A DNA stretch of 64,000 nt from Thalassoglobus sp. JC818 (GCF_040717535.1 NZ_JBFEFI010000002.1:186001-250000), one strand, 5' to 3'. Positions 17,167 to 26,144 are shown, numbered from the stretch's first letter. A program made the numbers and translations. Notes: generated by a model from the sequence alone, not told the origin.

Positions 17167-20001
17167 CTATGCGAAAGTCAGTTCGATATCGCAAATCTCG
17201 TAGGGAGCGATTTCGACGTGAACTTCGTCGTCATGCACTTTGAGTGTATGAATGCTCTTGCCAAGGAAGTCGACCTGTTTAGCTGAGGCAGGCGTTTGAA
17301 AACATCGGAGCGGAAACGATTTCGGTCGGCCTTCCGTTTCGAGAAGTCGGATGATGAAGCTGTTGGTCGCCTCGTCATTGCGATGGGGCAAAATTCTTGT
17401 CAGCAACACATTCGGAGCACCGATATGGAAGAGCCACCCTTGCTGTTCACCTTGCGGAGGTGCGGAATCGACGGGGATGACGATGGGCTCCTGAAACGCA
17501 TCGAGGTGTGAGCGCATCGGAAATTTTTGGTCGATGGCAATGCTGAACTCAAAATCTCGACACGTTTCTCCTTGAGTGACAAGCAGCGTGTCGAGCATGC
17601 GATCGCCGGTCATTCGATGAAACGGAAGTCCCGGAGTCAGAATTGTAGTGCGGTAGTCATCGTCAGCGATTTCGAGATAGTGAGGAGCTTCAATGCGAAG
17701 CTTATCCGCAGCATGCGCCCCTTGCTGCATCGACGAAGTCAAAGATGCAGAAGAGTGCATCCACGCAAACCGGCAGGCAAGGTAGTTGGTCCACGGGTCT
17801 CCGTCAGGGACTTTGTGGAGGTTGAGCTTGAATCGAATGTCCACGTTCGGGCGACCGCGGACAACGCGTGTTCGTTGTGTGAACGAAGCAATGGCTTCCT
17901 GTGTCTGTGGGTCGAGCAGTTCTCCGCTCGTTTCGATCTCACCGATCAATGGGCCAGCGGAGATGACCTTCGAATCTCTGAGGACCATGTTCGAATAGTA
18001 GGTCTTGGTGATCTCGCGATCCTCTCCCTCTCCGGTGACGACCGATCGCTCGTGAGGAAATCGATAGGCAATCTGCTGACTCAACCGGTTGGGGCTTCGC
18101 CGGTACGTGCGAACCGCCGCTACTCCCCCGGTGACATCACTCAGATGAACTTCGAACTGCTCATTCCTCAGAATGAGGCCTTCAGCCATGGGAGTTTTTC
18201 CGGGCTGCGTGAGAGTCCGGGCTTCGCTTGAGGAGAGCCATACGAATCCGCAAGGAGGCAGCTTGACCGTGGCTGAAGCAGATTCGTTTTGAATCTGCTT
18301 CTCGAGGATGGATTCGCTCTCGCCAGGCACACCGTTCACCCAGCGAATGAGTGACTTTCTCGCGAACGATGTCGGATTGACGATCAGCAGCCCGGCGCCT
18401 GTTTGGCCTTGAGAAGTGAAGAGACGTTTCATCTCTTCGGAAACTTTTAGCTTCGCTGCGACTAACGCATCATTGGCAGTTTGAATTGCTTCAGGTGTTG
18501 CCTCCGGATGAGCGGCCTCAATCGGTGCTTCGAGTGCGCTCTCGGAAGGCAGACTGTTGAGCCCCTTGGTGAACAGCTGCGCGATTTGTTGGCACCAGTC
18601 GAGGTTTTCGAACTTTCGCCAACGCGTCCAATATTGTGTCCAGCGACTGATCGGGTCCGCCTGTTCGCGGGCGACAGATTGGATGAGATCGAGTGTGAAA
18701 TATCCGCTGGCTCGGAAATCGGAGAGTCGACCGGGAGAATCGGAAGTAGAGAAGAAATCTGCAAACGTGGTGAATTTTCCGAGAACCGGTGCGTAGGATT
18801 GTGCTCGCCGCAGATCATTCATCCAGGGACTGCGGAGCTTGGGCCAGCGAGCCAATGCCACAGCTGCTGTGTGGTCGTAGTCCATCGATTCGGACATGCG
18901 AACCGCGAAGCGAAGAAAGCTGCTCGCACTGTCGGCAGCCAGCGGAATTCGGCTGAACGCGTCAATGGCGGTTCCATCACAGCCTTCCCAGCGAAGTTTG
19001 GTTTGCTCTTCGTCCGGATAGATTCCGTCGTCGATGACGACATGCAACGCTCCGGTATATCCGTATCTGTCCAGAATTTGCGGCAGGTGGCTGCCGATGC
19101 CGAATCGCTTCCGTGCCCAGGTTTTGGGCATCGTTCCGAAGAGTTCTTGAAAGACAGCTCGCCCTGATTCGAATTGCCAAAGCGTCGCGTCCAAAGACAT
19201 CAACGGTGCGGGGAGTTCGTCCAGTTCACCGCCGAGGAGCTCAATGCGATCTTTTCTCGCACCTTCTTTCAGACTTTCGATCAGATCGCTGTTCTTTTCG
19301 GCGATCGTTCTCCATTCGGAGCCGGAAGCCAGCAGGTTGACCGGAACGGATTGCTCTGTCAGCTCTTGAAGTTCTGTGCCAGCGAAGTCCGGGTTGACCA
19401 GGCAGAGGTCGATCAGAAAACAATCAACGGGATAGAACCGTTCCCGACATTCCAGCAGCATCTCGAAGCAGTGCTTGAGATGTTTTCGAGTTGCTTCCAT
19501 GTCGTGAGCGACCGCAGCTTGTGCGGCAGCAAGCGCTTCCTTCTTCAGGTGGACTTCCTCGATATGGCTGAAGTTCCGCATGTGGCGGGTCAATAGTTCG
19601 ATCTGCAGATGGATTGTTCCCAGAGCCAGAAAGTCCGCCACGAGATCGCTGTCGACGGCTTGTTCGAGTTCAAGCGGAGAAAGTGCCTGATGCAGCATCG
19701 TTTCACGATCAGACTCACCGCTGATGACCACAGCTCCTTCACGTCGCGCTCGCTCGACCCAGGTTGACGGAACCCATTCGTCGCACGGCGTCGGAACAAC
19801 GATCAGTCGATCGGGGCCAATCGGAAGTGTATCGTCAGAGCGTTGCCATTTCGGAATCGTTCCTGAGACAGCCAGAAGTTGAGGGTGCCACAGAATCGAA
19901 AAGCCATTCAAGAGGCTCGCAGCGGCTTCTTCTCCCAGTTCTGTCGGAAAGTCTTCGAGGCTGTGACAGGGGATCAGGACAATCAGTTCTTGGTAGTTCA
20001 T
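17167..20001 (-). CDS. GH38-like (alpha-mannosidase-type) glycoside hydrolase family protein
   Basis: 944 residues from ATG 20001 (GTG 20010 is an in-frame alternative). The central part (about 280-480, with WARKRFGIGSHLPQILDRYGYTGALH and later SAREQADPISRW-type helices) resembles the GH38/GH57 catalytic fold and its helical bundle. The last ~350 residues resemble the GH38 C-terminal beta-sandwich (RNEQFEVHLSDVTGGVAAV, VVRGRPNVDIRFKL). The first ~250 residues match nothing I recognise. I could not pin down the catalytic Asp, so activity is uncertain. There is no signal peptide, which suggests a cytoplasmic enzyme acting on imported oligosaccharides, or a catalytically altered relative. The gene stands alone. 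Confidence 0.6.
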   Translation of the reverse strand: MNYQELIVLIPCHSLEDFPTELGEEAAASLLNGFSILWHPQLLAVSGTIPKWQRSDDTLPIGPDRLIVVPTPCDEWVPSTWVERARREGAVVISGESDRETMLHQALSPLELEQAVDSDLVADFLALGTIHLQIELLTRHMRNFSHIEEVHLKKEALAAAQAAVAHDMEATRKHLKHCFEMLLECRERFYPVDCFLIDLCLVNPDFAGTELQELTEQSVPVNLLASGSEWRTIAEKNSDLIESLKEGARKDRIELLGGELDELPAPLMSLDATLWQFESGRAVFQELFGTMPKTWARKRFGIGSHLPQILDRYGYTGALHVVIDDGIYPDEEQTKLRWEGCDGTAIDAFSRIPLAADSASSFLRFAVRMSESMDYDHTAAVALARWPKLRSPWMNDLRRAQSYAPVLGKFTTFADFFSTSDSPGRLSDFRASGYFTLDLIQSVAREQADPISRWTQYWTRWRKFENLDWCQQIAQLFTKGLNSLPSESALEAPIEAAHPEATPEAIQTANDALVAAKLKVSEEMKRLFTSQGQTGAGLLIVNPTSFARKSLIRWVNGVPGESESILEKQIQNESASATVKLPPCGFVWLSSSEARTLTQPGKTPMAEGLILRNEQFEVHLSDVTGGVAAVRTYRRSPNRLSQQIAYRFPHERSVVTGEGEDREITKTYYSNMVLRDSKVISAGPLIGEIETSGELLDPQTQEAIASFTQRTRVVRGRPNVDIRFKLNLHKVPDGDPWTNYLACRFAWMHSSASLTSSMQQGAHAADKLRIEAPHYLEIADDDYRTTILTPGLPFHRMTGDRMLDTLLVTQGETCRDFEFSIAIDQKFPMRSHLDAFQEPIVIPVDSAPPQGEQQGWLFHIGAPNVLLTRILPHRNDEATNSFIIRLLETEGRPKSFPLRCFQTPASAKQVDFLGKSIHTLKVHDDEVHVEIAPYEICDIELTFA

Positions 20002-20179
20002 GGACGCCACTATGAGAATTCACTCATCAACAGGGTTTCGATCGACGCGGTTCACGTTGCACTGACAAAGTAGGTGACAGGCACTCAACCTTGCAATCGC
20101 TCCGCGTTCTTCGATTCTGATCGAAGTTAGAGAACCTGTTGTGATAGAAATGTCAGCGCGGCGAATTCGCTCGTGGCGG

Positions 20180-20734
20180 TCAGATCGAGCAGGAGTTGGA
20201 CTCGGATGATGTTTGATTCCACGGCATTCGTGCGAGCACCATGCCCATCCCGCAGGTGTCTGTCAGACCGGAGAAGGTCAAGCCGGCACCGATAAAAGCT
20301 GGGATCGCGGCAAACCAGGGGTGAACAAACAGAGCCAGCAACGCGCCGATCAGAGCAATCGAGCCAGCTGTGATTCGCACTTGTCGCTCCAGGGAGATGC
20401 TTTTCTTTCCACGTACCGTGGGCAGCCCGGCTGATGCCCAAGCGTCGGTCCCTCCGGCCACGTTGACCGCGTTCGCAAACCCCATGTCGTTGAACTTCTG
20501 GCAAGCTTTCTTCCCGCGATTTCCCGATTTGCAGATCACGTAAACTGGATCCTCGGGATTGCTCCGCGATTCGAGAAACGCCTGCGGGTTCAGGGAGTCG
20601 AGTGGAATGTTCCGAGCACCGGACGCGTGAACTTCACGGAATTCGACCGGAGTTCGAACATCGATCAAATCGACTGACCCGTTGCTGCGTTGCTGTTCCA
20701 GTTGGGAAGGAGAGATTTCTTGCAGGCTAGCCAT
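20180..20734 (-). CDS. Rhodanese domain protein with C-terminal DUF2892 membrane hairpin (YgaP-like)
   Basis: 184 residues from ATG 20734 (GAGG nearby upstream); the frame extends to 20821 but that overlaps the preceding gene. A rhodanese domain (about 1-100) carries the persulfide-forming cysteine C68 in the loop CKSGNRG; the C-terminal part (about 115-170) has two membrane helices with a CGMG motif, the arrangement of E. coli YgaP. It likely takes sulfane sulfur from thiosulfate, polysulfide or persulfides at the membrane. It follows an ArsR-type regulator by 58 bases on the same strand, as in sulfur-responsive operons. Confidence 0.88.
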   Translation of the reverse strand: MASLQEISPSQLEQQRSNGSVDLIDVRTPVEFREVHASGARNIPLDSLNPQAFLESRSNPEDPVYVICKSGNRGKKACQKFNDMGFANAVNVAGGTDAWASAGLPTVRGKKSISLERQVRITAGSIALIGALLALFVHPWFAAIPAFIGAGLTFSGLTDTCGMGMVLARMPWNQTSSESNSCSI

Positions 20735-20792
20735 TGTGTACCTCGTTATGTCGTGACGTGACGATGTAATTGTCCAAAAAAGAGTCTGGGGA

Positions 20793-21116
20793 CTACGAAT
20801 GCAGAAAGCGGCTTTCAACACAGTTCATCAGGTCTTCCAGATGCGGCTCTGCGATCTGATAGAACACTTTTCGACCTTCCCGTTCGCTGGTGAAAAATCC
20901 GCAGCGCTGCATCAGCCTCAAGTGTTCTGAAGCAACGTTGTCAGGAACTTCACAATCGGCAGCCAGTTCACCAACGGTGTACCGTCCGTGAAGCAATAGC
21001 TGCACCATTCGCAAGCGAACCGGATGCGCAAGTGTTTTTAAGCACTCAGCCGCTTCCTGAAAGGCTTGCACGCTTCCATTTGGGGATGTCTGGGTTTGTT
21101 TGGATTTCTTTTTCAT
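20793..21116 (-). CDS. ArsR-family winged-helix transcriptional regulator
   Basis: 107 residues. ArsR fold: LKTLAHPVRLRMVQLLL, then the recognition region VGELAADCEVPDNVASEHLRLMQRCGFF and wing SEREGRKVFYQI. Cysteines are at about 24, 55, 71 and 98. The ELCVCDL metal motif of ArsR/SmtB is absent, and the cysteine positions do not match the BigR/SqrR persulfide pair, so the inducer cannot be read off; Cys55 with Cys71 or Cys98 could form a thiol switch. It is upstream of the rhodanese gene in the same direction and probably represses the pair. A candidate operator lies directly upstream (21119-21154). Confidence 0.9.
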   Translation of the reverse strand: MKKKSKQTQTSPNGSVQAFQEAAECLKTLAHPVRLRMVQLLLHGRYTVGELAADCEVPDNVASEHLRLMQRCGFFTSEREGRKVFYQIAEPHLEDLMNCVESRFLHS

Positions 21117-21118
21117 AG

Positions 21119-21154
21119 GACACTCGTCAATATATCGGAATGTCGCGAGGTGTC
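21119..21154. promoter_or_regulatory. Interrupted inverted repeat upstream of arsR-like gene
   Basis: GACACTCG (21119-21126) faces CGAGGTGTC (21146-21154); apart from one extra base the arms are complementary, with an AT-rich centre (ATATAT). It starts three bases before the regulator's ATG (21116) and may be the self-repression operator. Confidence 0.35.
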
Positions 21155-21196
21155 AATGTGGTTTCTGTTCGACGTCCCGGACGATTTGAAAGAATT

Positions 21197-22018
21197 TCAG
21201 CGGTCGACATCTTCGTCACGTAGGTGATCCAAATAAGTTCTGACGGATCTTGCGACGACTTCTCCAGCATTCGCGAGAACCTCTCGGTCTTCAAAAGCTC
21301 CGTAGATTCGATCGAACGAATGCGTAGCGAGTTTCTGACCGATGCGTTGAACCGTGTGAGCTGAGAGTGGAATCATGTTGGGATAGCTGTAGAGGAACGA
21401 AACGCGTGTCGTGTCAGAGGCAACCTGTACGATGTCGCCACTCATTAAGACGGGCTGTCCGTCGTGTGTTGAACTCCAGTGTAGAACTGTGCCGCCGGGA
21501 AAGTGACCTCCCAGCCGGATGAGTTGTATGTCGTCGCAGATCTGAAGAGTTTCGCCATCCCAAAACTGAAGTTTCTGATGAGGACGCATTACCCATTCGC
21601 GATCATCGGCGTGAAGATAAACCGGTGCGTCAAACTCCTCTGCCCAGTCCTGCATCGTGGTGTAGTAGTGCGGGTGAGAGATTGCGATTCCTTTCAAGCC
21701 ACCCATCGCATGAATCAAGTGGCGTGTCGCATCGTCGAGAAGAGCAATGCAATCCCACAAGTAATTTCCATCAGGCAAAGCCAGCAGAAAAGCTCTTTGA
21801 CCAATTCCGAACTTTGGTGTCGTGCGGATTTCGAAAAGTTGAGGCTCATGCTGCTTCCAGAGATTCGCGTGTCGACTTTGAAGCGATTCACGAGTCGTCC
21901 ATTCCTGTCCAGTTCGTGGAACGAATTGACGGTCATCGCTGCAGATGGGACACGACTTCGGTGGGCTGGGACTCTCTTCGAATGAGGTGCCGCAGGTTTT
22001 GCAGATGAAGATCGCCAT
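21197..22018 (-). CDS. Metallo-beta-lactamase-fold protein with N-terminal zinc ribbon
   Basis: 273 residues. Paired cysteines at C6/C9 and C23/C26 (CKTC, CPIC) form a rubredoxin-like zinc ribbon. The rest has an MBL fold: the first metal motif reads SHPHYY (H115, H117) instead of HxHxDH, with GHFPGG (H172) and SGD (D195) further on. The Asp/His pair that binds the second metal is replaced by two tyrosines, so a mononuclear site is likely. Related plant and bacterial proteins with the same HPHYY motif exist but are uncharacterised as far as I know. The gene is on the minus strand, upstream of the arsR-rhodanese pair by 80 bases, and could share control. Confidence 0.8.
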   Translation of the reverse strand: MAIFICKTCGTSFEESPSPPKSCPICSDDRQFVPRTGQEWTTRESLQSRHANLWKQHEPQLFEIRTTPKFGIGQRAFLLALPDGNYLWDCIALLDDATRHLIHAMGGLKGIAISHPHYYTTMQDWAEEFDAPVYLHADDREWVMRPHQKLQFWDGETLQICDDIQLIRLGGHFPGGTVLHWSSTHDGQPVLMSGDIVQVASDTTRVSFLYSYPNMIPLSAHTVQRIGQKLATHSFDRIYGAFEDREVLANAGEVVARSVRTYLDHLRDEDVDR

Positions 22019-22386
22019 TGTAACGGTCCTTAAATACTCGAGTTTGTATAGCCTCTATTTGATGTTTAACTTGTGGCCAAGAATTAACATTTCGATGGGT
22101 TAAGAACAAAACTCGAAATCGCTGTCAGATTTGCGAAGTGGAAATCTCAAAGAAGAATACGTCGATTTGGGTTCGAGAATCATGAAAGGTTCACCTGGAG
22201 ACTTCAACCAGTTTGGCTGACGGGGGTGGAATCGACAGGCATAGAATCGACGTTTCATTTCAGGCGGAATTCACAGAAATTTTTCGCGATCGTGCAATGG
22301 CGTTGGTAGACTCAATGGACTGCGGGGTAGTTCGGTGACTCATTCAGGACACGTGTGTGTCGGAATCATGAAGGGCGCGAGATCTT
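22019..22386. other. Divergent intergenic region
   Basis: About 370 bases separating the MBL-fold gene (-) from a membrane protein gene (+). The first 100 bases are AT-rich and probably hold promoter elements. No gene, RNA or strong repeat seen. Confidence 0.4.
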
Positions 22387-22866
22387 ATGGCTGGTTACGA
22401 ATTCACTCAGGAACAGAATGCGACTTTCTCAAGCCTTGCTCACAAGATGGGATGGGTCGGTTGGTTCTTCGTTGTCATCGGAGTCTTCAACCTGATCGGA
22501 GCTGTTCTGTTGATGATGGCGATTTACCGGAATGAAATTCCGGAGTCATACCTCGAGAACATTCCTGCCGAAGTCAAAGCCGAACTCGACAAAGCTGAGA
22601 TTCCGCCACAAAATCGCCTGTGGGGTTTTGTCGCGAATGCTGCATTGGGGGGAGTGATCTACCTCTGTATTGGTAGCTGGACTCGATCAGCGGCGGCGTC
22701 GTTCTCGCAGATCGCGACAACGGAAGATCGCGATATCCCGCACTTGATGGACGGTCTCTCGTCACTCAACTCGATGTACGGCCTGTTTTATACACTCTTG
22801 ATGATCATGTTGATTTTCTTTGTGGTCACCATGGGAATGGCCCTCTATGCGACGATCATGTCGTGA
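22387..22866 (+). CDS. Three-helix membrane protein, unknown
   Basis: 159 residues, not recognised. Hydrophobic helices at about 23-47 (WVGWFFVVIGVFNLIGAVLLMMA), 78-98 (LWGFVANAALGGVIYLCIG) and 131-156. The soluble link between helices 1 and 2 is acidic (PESYLENIPAEVKAELDKAEIPP). The start is ATG 22387 with only a weak purine-rich site before it. It is a single gene convergent with the PAS-SpoIIE gene, 52 bases apart. Confidence 0.75.
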   Translation: MAGYEFTQEQNATFSSLAHKMGWVGWFFVVIGVFNLIGAVLLMMAIYRNEIPESYLENIPAEVKAELDKAEIPPQNRLWGFVANAALGGVIYLCIGSWTRSAAASFSQIATTEDRDIPHLMDGLSSLNSMYGLFYTLLMIMLIFFVVTMGMALYATIMS

Positions 22867-22918
22867 TTGATCTGAGGCGTGATTCCACGGTTGCCGAGCC
22901 GGCCTCATCAAACTCTGA

Positions 22919-25090
22919 TCAGTGAGAGAAGTTCCTGGCCTTGATCACGACGAGAGTAATGTCATCGCATTGCGGAGAGTGTGAGACGAACTCTCTCACT
23001 GCGCGGTGAATCTCCGTGACAATTTCCTCAGCGGGGCGATGGCGATGTTTCTGTGCGAGTTCGATCAATCGTTCGTGTCCGAATAACTCGCCATTCGCCG
23101 GGGTGTAGGATTCTTCGATTCCATCAGTGGGGAGGAGAATGAGATCTCCTGGGAAGAGCTGTTTCTCTTCGGCACTGTCAATTTTCGAGTCAGGAGCGAT
23201 TCCAAGCGGAAGACCGGTTGAAGCTAGCGTTTCGATTTCGCCATTGGCGCGCAGCAAAAATCCTCGGTGACCCGCTCCTGCGTGACGAAACGTATGTTTT
23301 CGATAATGGAGTCTGCCGAGAAGGATGGTGACGAAGTGCCCGGAATTGTTGGCGATATAAAGTTGATTGGCGTGCGTGAGAACAGATCCGGGAGTGAAGT
23401 TGGGTTCGACGAGTGCTCGCAGATAAGCTTGTGTTTGAGCCATCACCAGACTGGGACCGAGACCGTGTCCGCTGACATCGGCAACGACGACGCCCAGGGT
23501 TTCTTCGTCGATGGGAATAAAGTCGAAGAAGTCTCCGCTCACTCTCTCTGCTGGAAAAACACGCCCAGCAATATCGAACGATTGCACAGCTGGCGACTCT
23601 GCCGGAAAGAGTGACTGTTGAACCGTTCGGGCAGCATCGATTTCTGCGCGATCGGCACTTGCTTTGACCTCGTCGGTAATATCCTGACCATCACCGACGT
23701 AGTGTGTGACTTTGCCTGTGTCATCTTTCAAGCTTGTGATTGTGAGTCGCTGTAGATATTCGGTTCCATCTTTGCGTCGATTCCAGATTCTGCCTTCCCA
23801 GTAGCCGACTTCGGAAATGGCTTTCCACATCTCCTGATAGAACTCGTCTTCGTGGCGTCCTGATCGCAACATGCGAGGCGTCTGGCCGACGACTTCTTCA
23901 TGTGAATATCCGGTGAGAGCGGTGAAGCTGTCGTTGACACGGAGAATAATCCCTGAGCGATCAGTGATGACGATGCTGTCATGCGTGTCGAACGCGACGG
24001 CGGCGAGTCGAAGGTCTTCCCGGGTTTTTCGAAGCTTGTCGTTGGCCTGACTGAGATGCTCGGTTTCTTCTGCGACGCGCTGACGAAGAGTTCGATAGAC
24101 TTCCTTCTGCAGCTTCTGTGATCGGTCGTGATCGATCGCAATCGCAGCGAGTTGCGCGGCGATCTCAAGGACTTCAAGCTCGACTGGAGCCGGGTGGCTT
24201 TGTTGATCGTAAAACATTGAGAAAACGCCGACGACATCACCGGAGAACGACATCACAGGTTGTGACCAACACGACTTCATTCCCGTTCGATTGGCCCAGC
24301 CGGCCAAAGCGTTCCAAGCTGGATGAGCCCCAATGTCTTCAGCGACGACACGGAATGTATGCGGGTTGGAGTCGACAGGTTGCAGCAGCTGTTGACCGTA
24401 GTCTGTCTCTTCAAATTCTTTCACATTCAGTTCTGATAAGTTCGGAGCAGCGAGGAGTTCGAGGCGATTTGTTCCGACGGCTTTCTCAAAGATCGCGCAC
24501 TTCATTCCCGGAAGTAGGTTTTCAACTGAACGAATCAGGGAACTCAAAGCGTCCGGCAGAGGAGTGCCTTGCGTGATGTTGTCCAGCAATTTTCGACGAG
24601 CGTATTCAGAGACCTGAAGGATCTTCCGCTCACGCATGTCGAGGATGGAAGCTCGTAAAACGTCGCGACCGTCCCAGGGCATTCTGACGAGTCGAACCTC
24701 GCACGGAATGCGTTCGCCGTTGGCGTTGCAGTGCCACCATTCGAAGATGGGGGTCTCGCCTTGGACAGCCAGTTGAATCTGCCTCGCTCCAATGACTTCG
24801 GAGCGTCCGGTGGGTTGAAACGGAGGGCTCAGGTCGAAGGGGCCGAATTCGAGCAAGGCATTGCGTTCGTAACCAAAGAGTTCGACCGCCATCGGATTGA
24901 CTTCGATGAAGCGGCCCGTTTCGGCGTCGAGAATGACGATGGCTTCCGGCGAGTACGACAGCAACGTCTGCACACGTTGGTCCGTCTCAGCGTCAGTGCT
25001 TCGAGGTTCCGTTACTGAATTTTCGGAAGAGGACGGCCCATTCACTACTTCAGTCTCTGAAGGAGTGTGAGGATTGCGATTGCCACTCAT
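22919..25090 (-). CDS. PAS-GAF-PAS sensor with C-terminal SpoIIE-type PP2C phosphatase
   Basis: 723 residues from ATG 25090 (AGGA seven bases upstream; a GTG at 25126 gives a longer frame without a site). In order: Ser/Thr-rich N-terminus, PAS domain (about 35-155, VILDAETGRFIEVNPMAVELFGYERN), GAF domain (about 180-330), a coiled-coil linker (about 335-365, LRQRVAEETEHLSQANDKLRKT), a second PAS/PAC (about 370-485) and an RsbU/SpoIIE-type phosphatase (about 500-720) with DFFDF, VVVADVSGHGLGPSLVM and CDDITLVVIK. It is cytoplasmic with no membrane segment. It should dephosphorylate an anti-anti-sigma (STAS) protein in a partner-switching pathway; no such partner is encoded nearby. Confidence 0.92.
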   Translation of the reverse strand: MSGNRNPHTPSETEVVNGPSSSENSVTEPRSTDAETDQRVQTLLSYSPEAIVILDAETGRFIEVNPMAVELFGYERNALLEFGPFDLSPPFQPTGRSEVIGARQIQLAVQGETPIFEWWHCNANGERIPCEVRLVRMPWDGRDVLRASILDMRERKILQVSEYARRKLLDNITQGTPLPDALSSLIRSVENLLPGMKCAIFEKAVGTNRLELLAAPNLSELNVKEFEETDYGQQLLQPVDSNPHTFRVVAEDIGAHPAWNALAGWANRTGMKSCWSQPVMSFSGDVVGVFSMFYDQQSHPAPVELEVLEIAAQLAAIAIDHDRSQKLQKEVYRTLRQRVAEETEHLSQANDKLRKTREDLRLAAVAFDTHDSIVITDRSGIILRVNDSFTALTGYSHEEVVGQTPRMLRSGRHEDEFYQEMWKAISEVGYWEGRIWNRRKDGTEYLQRLTITSLKDDTGKVTHYVGDGQDITDEVKASADRAEIDAARTVQQSLFPAESPAVQSFDIAGRVFPAERVSGDFFDFIPIDEETLGVVVADVSGHGLGPSLVMAQTQAYLRALVEPNFTPGSVLTHANQLYIANNSGHFVTILLGRLHYRKHTFRHAGAGHRGFLLRANGEIETLASTGLPLGIAPDSKIDSAEEKQLFPGDLILLPTDGIEESYTPANGELFGHERLIELAQKHRHRPAEEIVTEIHRAVREFVSHSPQCDDITLVVIKARNFSH

Positions 25091-25559
25091 GGCGTCGTCC
25101 TGCGTTTCGCATTCCGTTCGTTGCACCAGAACATTTCGATACCCGCCTGCCTTAACGTCTGGGGCGCTCCTCGGGTCAATTCTCTATGAACTCGCTTTCT
25201 CTAATTTACGCTTCAACGTTTGTTGATACAAGAGGTTGGTTGAGATTCGAGGTCGCGCGCGGGGGTTGTCGTCACCATGAAATGTCTGACTTCACCTACA
25301 ACGTCAGTCGACCTATTCGAAGAGAGTCTTGGCATGATTGGCAAAGAGGGCGACTGCTGAGCGCGCCGCAGATAGCCATAGAAACAACTGAAGGAGCAAT
25401 GTGTGAGCATGACATTTCTTGGTGCAGCTCGACAGAGATCACACATTGCCCCCTCTACTCGTACATATCTACAGACGAGTTCGATTTGAGACAACGAATT
25501 CCGAAATTCCGTCGAATTTTCGAACGCAGCTCAGCCTGATGGTGAGGAAATGAGGAATC
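25091..25559. other. Intergenic region holding a long inverted repeat
   Basis: About 470 bases between the PAS-SpoIIE gene and the first PEP-CTERM gene, both on the minus strand. Short frames on both strands have no gene-like features. The main structure is the stem-loop at 25390-25455, listed separately. The rest should hold the promoter of the phosphatase gene. Confidence 0.45.
25390..25455 (-). other. Long stem-loop (17-bp arms, 32-base loop)
   Basis: GAAGGAGCAATGTGTGA (25390-25406) faces TCACACATTGCCCCCTC (25439-25455). The inner 11 bp are perfect; in the outer part two positions become G-U pairs in a minus-strand RNA, so that strand forms a continuous 17-bp stem. It begins about 105 bases after the stop of the PEP-CTERM gene on the same strand. 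No strong T-run follows, so it could be a 3'-UTR structure, a small RNA or the remnant of a small mobile element. Confidence 0.6.
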
Positions 25560-26144
25560 TCAGATGGATTTCGGATTCGATCGACGCCGCAGAACTGTCA
25601 GCCCGGTCAGAGTGGCTGTCGCCCAGAGGACCATCGATCCCGGTTCCGGAGCGCTTGTTGCGTTCGCAGTCGAACCTCCAACAACGATCGATGAGTCAGA
25701 CTGGCCACTGCCTAGCACAAGTCCGCCGACGGGGCCATTTTGACCACTGCTGCCAATGGGCGTACCAATGTTGCTCGGCAAGCTCGGAGGAATAAGCTTC
25801 GCGAGGAGCGATTGTGCGTCTTGATCCAGATTGTTGCTGTCCAAAAGTGCCAGCAACTCGTCGACGAGAGGGCCGTACCAATCGCTACGTCGGAAAGAAC
25901 GCATCAGCTGCAAGACGGAGCGTCGAGCTGATTTCTTAAATCGTCGAGCATCCCGCGTTGACGGATTTGTGTCGCTGAAGTCAACAAACTGATTCACGAA
26001 GCCGACGACATTCGTCGTGGTTGTGGCATCCAGCACATAAGTGGGTGTGGGCGGGATCGGAAGGATGAAATCTGCGATGGCAGAGTCTGCGGAGAGAGTC
26101 AGGAGGCACGCAGTGAGAAGGGCCAGGGTGCGCTGCTTATTCAT
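25560..26144 (-). CDS. PEP-CTERM sorting-domain protein
   Basis: 194 residues. Signal peptide (about 1-25, LLTACLLTLSADSAIA), a mature region with a basic, Arg-rich central helix (about 65-90) and a Gly/Ser-rich stretch (about 125-160), then a C-terminal sorting signal: PEP motif in SAPEPGS, a hydrophobic helix and the basic end RRRSNPK. Proteins of this class are exported, processed by an exosortase and often end up in the extracellular matrix. The mature domain is not recognised. The gene is divergent from another PEP-CTERM gene at 26692. Confidence 0.85.
   Translation of the reverse strand: MNKQRTLALLTACLLTLSADSAIADFILPIPPTPTYVLDATTTTNVVGFVNQFVDFSDTNPSTRDARRFKKSARRSVLQLMRSFRRSDWYGPLVDELLALLDSNNLDQDAQSLLAKLIPPSLPSNIGTPIGSSGQNGPVGGLVLGSGQSDSSIVVGGSTANATSAPEPGSMVLWATATLTGLTVLRRRSNPKSI

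Noticed and set aside
22867-22918. TGAGGC...GCCTCA inverted repeat between convergent genes
   Set aside because: Six-bp arms with a long loop and no T-run; too weak to call a terminator.
25186-25539. Overlapping frames on both strands around the long stem-loop
   Set aside because: Low gene-like quality; the two strands' frames arise partly from the inverted repeat itself.
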